From: Ophiura sarsii
Lineage: Eukaryota; Echinodermata; Ophiuroidea; Amphilepidida; Ophiuridae
DNA: 64,000 nt
Direction: 5' to 3'
Assembly (NCBI GenBank): GCA_035610835.1
Contig: CM069448.1
Location: 5,891,607 to 5,955,606, forward strand
Shown here in pieces: positions 57,631 through 64,000 of the stretch. A model generated the notes under the pieces. That model searched no databases, was not told where the DNA came from, and saw nothing but the letters and a program-made list of their open reading frames with translations. The translations under genes were made by a program, and so were the position numbers. Each line of letters begins with the position of its first letter. Position 1 is the first letter of the stretch.

Positions 57631-59418
57631 GCAAGTAAGCACGTGCGTTAATATACGAAAATTTCGACTTCGCGACGAACTTGGACGCGCAAAATTATCA
57701 TAACTTTGCAGAGGAATATCCGATTTTGTTCATTTTTAAAGCTAATACTCTGGGCTGTGATTTAAAGCCAAAAATACAAAATTCATAATATAAAACCTCT
57801 CAACCCCTACTTCCCCCTTAAGGAGGAACCATGCAAATCAGACGTCAGTCAGCACAGCAAGTGTTCTGATAAGGAAGACTATGGCACTGCCTATAAAGCC
57901 TTATAGAAAGTACACAGACACAAGCATGAATTGTAATTTTGTTTTACAACAATTTCAATACAAGAAATATTTTGCCCAAAATCAAATATTATTGATTTTG
58001 AAATAAAGATTTTTTTTTTTATTATCAGGAATGACAATTTTGTGTACGGCTTAATAAATTAAAGAAAGGTTTTTTTCATTAAATTGCATGTTTATTTGGG
58101 AACTAAAAGCTCTGATCTGGCAATACATAAATCAAGCCAAATATAATAAAGGCCTAGTGATTACAATATGTAACCTAATTTTACATAGAGTTGTGGCATC
58201 GTGAAAAAATAGGAAAGGGTCAAAAGTGATTTTAGTTTAAAAAGTGATTAAATTCAGTAAGACAAATGCTCCCTTCCACTTATTTCTAAACAAATCGTAA
58301 ATGAAAGTATCTTGGGCAAGCTCTATACCGCTTATAATTAGAGGTAAAGTTATCTGTTTTTTCGTTTGTATATGGAAAATACAGCATTTCCATGGTATAG
58401 TTATTAACCATATAATTTAACTTATACTTCCCATTCCAGAAAAACATGCCTCTTTTCTTTTAGACCACCCCTATAATACTGCCCTCTTGTTTTATAATGA
58501 CATCATCGTATTCATCGATGGAGGGAAGTATTATCAAATTACTAACAGGTATGCAGACGACGATGGCCACGCGTCTCGGACGACCCAATATGGCAACGGA
58601 GTGCACCATTTTGAAATATTTGTAACAGTCATCGCCCGGTTAACGATGAAAATAATTTTAAGAATAACATTTACAATGGAGTTGGTTAGCCAACTCTCAA
58701 CGGTTTAGGATAGGAAACAAAATCGTCTATCCTATGATGAATTTTTCAATGATGAAACAGCGGTACTTTTATAGATGGTATTATTTGCAATCCATAATCA
58801 AATGCTATTCATGATAGTGTGGCTTTAGTGAATATAGCTGATCATGTAGCTTTACAAATCACGGCAACCAAATACTTAATCCAACAGCTTGAAATATGTT
58901 ATCCCTTTGGAAGCGGTCACCACAATCATAAAAATCGACCATCATCGACCTTATATAGTTTTCAAAAGAAAAATGTTATGTTTGTCAACCTATTCATAAT
59001 TTAGTGGATAATCAAGCTTTTTATTATTTTCCTTTTTTATTATGCACATGACATAAAGGAAACATTAAACTAAAAAAGACGGGTTCTACATATTCATCTG
59101 TGAGAAAAAACGAATTAATTCAATCATCATCTTTTGTATAAACCAGGCACAAAACCATTTGGCCTAGATGGAGAAAAAGTTATATCAACCAAGATACGGA
59201 TTATAAACGTTACTTTATGTATTTCTGGCTATGAGACCACCTGAATACCTTTATCAATTTATCTGAATAACAACACATCTTCTTTATCAAAAATATGCGG
59301 GCAATTGACAACACCTGTTTAGAGCCATGTCAAACATGGCGGCCTCCACTTATAGAAAGACCTAAATTGGCAAATTTCGCAATAACACACTAATAGGGTT
59401 GCGGCTCGCTGCGCAATT
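57631..59418. other. no recognised feature
   Basis: AT-rich; short frames (58487-58708, 58819-59004) without domains. Ends at a poly-C tract. Confidence 0.4.
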
Positions 59419-59448
59419 CCCCCCCCCCCCCCGCCCCCCCCCCCCCCC
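59419..59448 (+). repeat. poly-C tract
   Basis: Two C runs of 14-15 separated by one G. Confidence 0.9.
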
Positions 59449-59639
59449 ACCCCCCTAAAAAAAAAGAAATATCATATTATTTGATTTGATTTATAAACAT
59501 CACAACATGTATTGCCTTTTTTCAGAAGGTGAAGATTTCACGCCAATAAATAGGTTCCCTATGTACGTGTTAAAGGGATTTTTACAAAACAATGATTTTC
59601 ATGCTTATAAAGCGACTTGATTTTTCACAGTATCGGGCG

Positions 59640-59841
59640 AGTAAAAAGTGAACAAAGTCAGTGTTCCAGTATCTAGCGATACTGGCACATATTCTGGAAC
59701 ATAATTTAGTACCAGTATCGTTCAATACTGAAACAAATCTCACTGATATCATGTAAACCAGTATCGCCCGATACTGTTCAAGTATCGCCCGATACTGTTC
59801 AAGTATCGCCCGATACTGTTCAAGTATCGCTCGATACTGTA
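59640..59841. repeat. 21-bp palindromic tandem repeat and relatives
   Basis: Four units of GTATCGCCCGATACTGTTCAA begin at 59761, 59782, 59803 and 59824. GTATCG-CC-CGATAC is a palindrome. Upstream, 59640-59740 holds diverged versions (CCAGTATCTAGCGATACTGG). Confidence 0.9.
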
Positions 59842-60345
59842 AGACAAGTTGGTGTTCCAGTGACGAGATAATTTACAGATGACGTGATAGTTGACGAGAT
59901 AATTGCGAGATAATTTACAGATGACGTGATAACTGACGAGATAATTGCGAGATAATTTACAGATGACGTGATAATTGACGAGATAATTGCGAGATAATTT
60001 ACAGATGACGTGATAATTGACTACATAATTGCGAGATAATTTACAGATGACGTGATAATTGTCGAGATGACGAGATGACGAGATGACGAGATGACGAGAT
60101 GACGAGATGACGAGATGACGAGATGACGAGATGACGAGATGACGAGATGACGAGATGACGAGATGACGAGATGACGAGATGACGAGATGACGAGATAACA
60201 GTTTTGCCAATACCGCTATTTCGTCGCCCAATAATTGGGCTCCCTCTGAATTTGACTTGTGTGCCGCGTGTTGAAAAGGTGTGCTTTGGCTAAAAATTGG
60301 GCTACTTTCAACTCGGAGTCCGGGCTGTTCCTAACAGAGTAAGGC
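59842..60345. repeat. left arm of giant inverted repeat
   Basis: Four to five 42-bp units of GAGATAATTTACAGATGACG / TGATAATTGACGAGATAATTG type (59875-60065). About 16 copies of GACGAGAT (60066-60198) follow. Then comes a unique segment (60200-60345: AACAGTTTTGCCAATACC, CGCGTGTTGAAAAG, CCTAACAGAGTAA) mirrored at 62868-63010. The 160-codon minus frame here is satellite translation. Confidence 0.9.
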
Positions 60346-62109
60346 GTGGCGTCGAAACATATAACGCGTCAGACACTAGCTATTGTTGTGGGGAGGTCAT
60401 AAACCCCCTAACTGGCAAAACGCTATCGATTACTGTCTCCCAATCCAATTAAACTTGTCTCGTGCATGTCGTGTGTAGGAATAGGCATGTACATGATTGT
60501 ATGTAGGGACGGTAATTACTGTTTTATTAATTAGCAGAATAGTTCCCCACTTGTTTCTATAATAATTCTTCATAATATAATAATTTTCTCCAAATTGTCA
60601 ATGTTACATTAGTTTTAATAATTTATTGTTCATCATTGCTTGCAAGATGTATGTTCGAAAGGTAAATCAAATGAATAAATTAACTTATAATGTTTAAAGC
60701 TGTATTTTTTACTAAATAATTACCATGTTGTGGCAAGTTGATGAACTCCCGGATGAACTCTGCACGCCTATAAACCATAAATAGACTTGTTTTAACAAAG
60801 GTAATACTGTGAATTTTAAATTTGACATAATATTAACATTTTCCACGCGGCTATTGGTTTTATATTGTATAAAACAGATTTTTCAGAAACCTTTCCCAAC
60901 TTTCCACGTCTATCTCAAGGATTACAGAACCAATACCAGGCATGTTTGTACTTATTTCCATGCATTTCTCTTCGTGATGCAAAAATGGTAATTTAATTCA
61001 ACATTTTTGAAACATTTTGTAAAGTTTTGGAATGTCGTCTACAGATGCTTGCCGCGTGGAAAGTGTTAAACGGCTTTAGGTTGGTTATTTGTTGTCGTCT
61101 GAAACTTTGCCAGACCATATTGCCATGGACGGCGTAATATACAACCAATTGTCTTCAGATTTGGAGAATGTATTATTAGACACATAGTTGAGTTTAGGAT
61201 ACAAATGAATTGTATACATGTCATCGTCTGTGTAAAATTAGAGGTCAAAGTTCAAAATGTTTACGAAATAATTACTATTTTCGGCATGTTTAAGATCTTC
61301 GCACGACTATAATTTGAATTAATTTTAAAAAGGTAATAACATTGACATCCCCCAAGTGTTGGCAATTTATATTTGACCCAATAGTCACCTTATGAGATTA
61401 GTAAATGCTATAATTTAACATGCCTAGTAGTATTGGTTCTGTAATTTTTGAGATAAGACTTTGAATAATTGGGAAATGTTTTTGAAAAATGTTTTGTAAA
61501 TGGTAAAACTATAGTAATAGCCAGGTGGAAAGTGTTAAATTCAAACATTTACGTTAACATATTCTAGGACAATTTAGCGCGCCTGAAACACATCATTTTG
61601 CACTACAACAAGTTGGAGGGTATCAAGTGTACCTGCTTTCGGACTAAATAAAATAGCTATATTTAAAATACCAATTGTGGTCTGCTTAAATTTAGAAATT
61701 CAAACGGGAAAGTATAAAACATGAAGCATCTAACAACAGAAAACATTTATCCAATAAATTAGATAAATTTGAAGAATAGGCGCCACGCGGCAAAAACTAT
61801 GTCGGGCGGGAACTGAGATTTAATCAAATTGTATCGTAAAGAAAGATATAACAGTTTTATTCCGTAAAATCTTTGAACTGGAATTATATTCAATTCTTCG
61901 AATAATAAAGAATGTTGTTTATCATTCCTATGAATTAATACTTCAAGGTCAATTTCAAATGTTTATCAAAGACATTTCGATAAAATTGTGAACATCCTGA
62001 TAAATATTATTATATACCGAAGCCTACCAATATTGCTTTAAAAGTATTTCAATAATTCGCCATCATCATGTTTAATCTGAGACTAATTAGTCTCAGGTTT
62101 AATTAACCA
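60346..62109. other. spacer of the giant inverted repeat
   Basis: AT-rich; two frames of about 60 codons, no domain. No transposase or replication gene recognised. Confidence 0.5.
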
Positions 62110-62866
62110 TTGCTATCTAATAGAGTAAGTTGCAATCTTCAGTAGATAGCAAATCTATCAAAGTAAATTGCTATCTTCAGTGATAGCAAGTCTATCAGAG
62201 TAAGTTGCTATCTTCAGTAGACACCAAGTCTATTAGAGTAAGTTGCTATCTTCAGTAGATAGCAAATCTATCAGAGTAAATTGCTATCTTCAGTAATAGC
62301 ACGTCTATCAGAGTAAGTTGCTATCTTCAGTAGACACCAAGTCTATTAGAGTAAGTTGCTATCTTCAGTAGACACCAAGTCTATTAGAGTAAGTTGCTAT
62401 CTTCAGTAGATTGCAAATCTATCAGAGTAAATTGCTATCTTCAGTGATAGCAAGTCTATCAGAGTAAGTTGCTATTACTGAAGATAGCAATTTACTCTGA
62501 TATATTTGCTATCTACTGAAGATAGCATAGATAGCAACTTATTCTGATAAATAATACTTGCTATCTACTGAAGATAGCAATTTACTCTGATACACTTGCT
62601 ATCTACTGAAGAAAGCAATTTACTCTGATAAACTTGCTATCTACTGAAGATAGCAACTTAATCTGATAGACTTGCTATCTTATCTACTGAAGATAGCAAC
62701 TTACTCTGATATACTTGGTGTCTACTGAGATAGCAGCTTACTCTGATAGACTTGCTATCTACTGAATAAAGCAACTAACTGTGATTACTTGCTATCTACT
62801 GAAGATAGCATAGATAGCAACTTATTCTGATAGACTTGGCATCGAATGAAGGAAGCAATTTACTCT
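62110..62866. repeat. head-to-head 38-bp minisatellite
   Basis: Plus-oriented units (AGAGTAAGTTGCTATCTTCA, GTAGACACCAAGTCTAT) fill 62110-62475. The reverse complement units fill 62476-62866. About ten diverged copies each side. Each unit is also partly self-complementary (GATAGCAA...TTGCTATC). Confidence 0.9.
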
Positions 62867-62867
62867 G

Positions 62868-64000
62868 TTAGGAACCGCCCGAAATAACTCCGAGTTGAAG
62901 GTAGCCCAATTTTTAGCAAACCACACCACAGCTTTTCAACACGCGGCACACTAGTCAAAATCAAAAGTAGCCCAATTGGGCGACGAAATCGTGGTATTGG
63001 CAAAACTGTTATCTGTAAATTATCTCGCCATTATGTAGTCAATTATCACGTCATCTGTAAATTATCTCGTCATCTCGTCATCTCGTCATCTCGTCATCTC
63101 GTCATCTCGTCATCTCGTCATCTCGTCATCTCGTCATCTCGTCATCTCGTCATCTCGTCATCTGTAAATTATCTCGTCATCTCGACAATTATCACGTCAT
63201 CTGTAAATTATCTCGCAATTATGTAGTCAATTATCACGTCATCTGTAAATTATCTCGTCATCTCGACAATTATCACGTCATCTGTAAATTATCTCGCAAT
63301 TATGTAGTCAATTATCACGTCATCTGTAAATTATCTCGCAATTATGTAGTCAATTATCACGTCATCTGTAAATTATCTCGCAATTATGTAGTCAATTATC
63401 ACGTCATCTGTAAATTATCTCGTCATCTCGTCAACTATCACGTCATCTGTAAATTATCTCGCAATTATGTAGTCAATTATCACGTCATCTGTAAATTATC
63501 TCGCAATTATGTAGTCAATTATCACGTCATCTGTAAATTATCTCGCAATTATGTAGTCAATTATCACGTCATCTGTAAATTATCTCGTCATCTCGTCAAT
63601 TATCACGTCATCTGTAAATTATCTCGCAATTATCTCGTCAATTATCACGTCATCTGTAAATTATCTCGCAATTATCTCGTCAGTTATCACGTCATCTGTA
63701 AATTATCTCGCAATTATCTCGTCAACTATCACGTCATCTGTAAATTATCTCGTCATCTCGTCAATTATCACGTCATCTGTAAATTATCTCGCAATTATCT
63801 CGTCAATTATCACGTCATCTGTAAATTATCTCGCAATTATCTCGTCAATTATCACGTCATCTGTAAATTATCTCGCAATTATCTCGTCAATTATCACGTC
63901 ATCTGTAAATTATCTCGTCATCTCGTCAATTATCACGTCATCTGTAAATTATCTCGCAATTATCTCGTCAATTATCACGTCATCTGTAAATTATCTCGCA
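62868..64000. repeat. right arm of giant inverted repeat, runs off the window
   Basis: 62868-63010 mirrors 60200-60345. Then about 11 copies of ATCTCGTC (63065-63160) and more than 15 units of the 42-bp repeat (CTCGCAATTATCTCGTCAAT, TATCACGTCATCTGTAAATT, AT) extend to the window edge. Two unit types alternate (GCAATTATGTAGTC and GCAATTATCTCGTC). Confidence 0.9.

Noticed and set aside
59749..60231. 160-codon repetitive protein
   Set aside because: Frame runs through 8-bp and 42-bp satellite units; open only because unit lengths avoid stops.

Overview
The window is AT-rich eukaryotic intergenic DNA made almost entirely of transposable elements, their decayed remains and satellites. I find no intact cellular gene. 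LINE tails of the AGCGCTATATAAAT(ATT)n type, tRNA-derived SINEs, TA-, TTAA- and TAA-flanked DNA transposons, TTAGGG telomeric motifs and recurrent 'taggcct' strings suggest a marine invertebrate, perhaps an echinoderm-like deuterostome. That taxonomic guess is weak.

Layout. 0.6-7 kb: two copies of an old dispersed repeat (one split by a small MITE), a LINE 3' end, an 11-copy 124-bp tandem array and a 1.5-kb foldback element with TA target duplication. 7.6-10 kb: a TTAA-flanked MITE and a 5'-truncated LINE with a broken reverse transcriptase. 11.5-14.7 kb: an old repeat split by a TIR element that carries a 31-bp minisatellite, then a strong hammerhead ribozyme candidate. 16.2-22.2 kb: a nested stack. 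An outer TAA-flanked element family rich in CGTATAC-like motifs holds a 4-kb TIR transposon with a decayed PIN-like/Cys-rich gene. That transposon was itself hit by a tandem dimer of a tRNA-derived SINE. The outer element also keeps a TATA box and a short basic ORF. 22.8-23.5 kb: LINE 3' fragment. 24.8-28.8 kb: about 73 copies of a 55-bp minisatellite. 30-35 kb: MITEs, a deleted mariner and a perfect 28-bp hairpin. 37.3-40.1 kb: LINE tail and two interlocked foldback elements. 40.7-46 kb: SINE, a TGACGCAC-rich TIR element, an L1/Tx1-like LINE split by a mariner-type MITE, a hAT MITE and a tRNA-like sequence. 50-55 kb: a MITE carrying degenerate telomeric repeats, solo mariner ends and a foldback element holding two inverted copies of a SAM-domain exon. 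57 kb: a second fragment of the 8-kb LINE family. 59.6-64 kb: a very large inverted-repeat structure whose arms are satellite DNA.

Nothing here works as a pathway. The interest lies in element architecture: exon capture, self-cleaving RNA, telomeric DNA carried by a transposon, and TIR elements built from short subterminal motifs. Boundaries come from reading inverted ends and target duplications by eye; family names are inferences from motifs.
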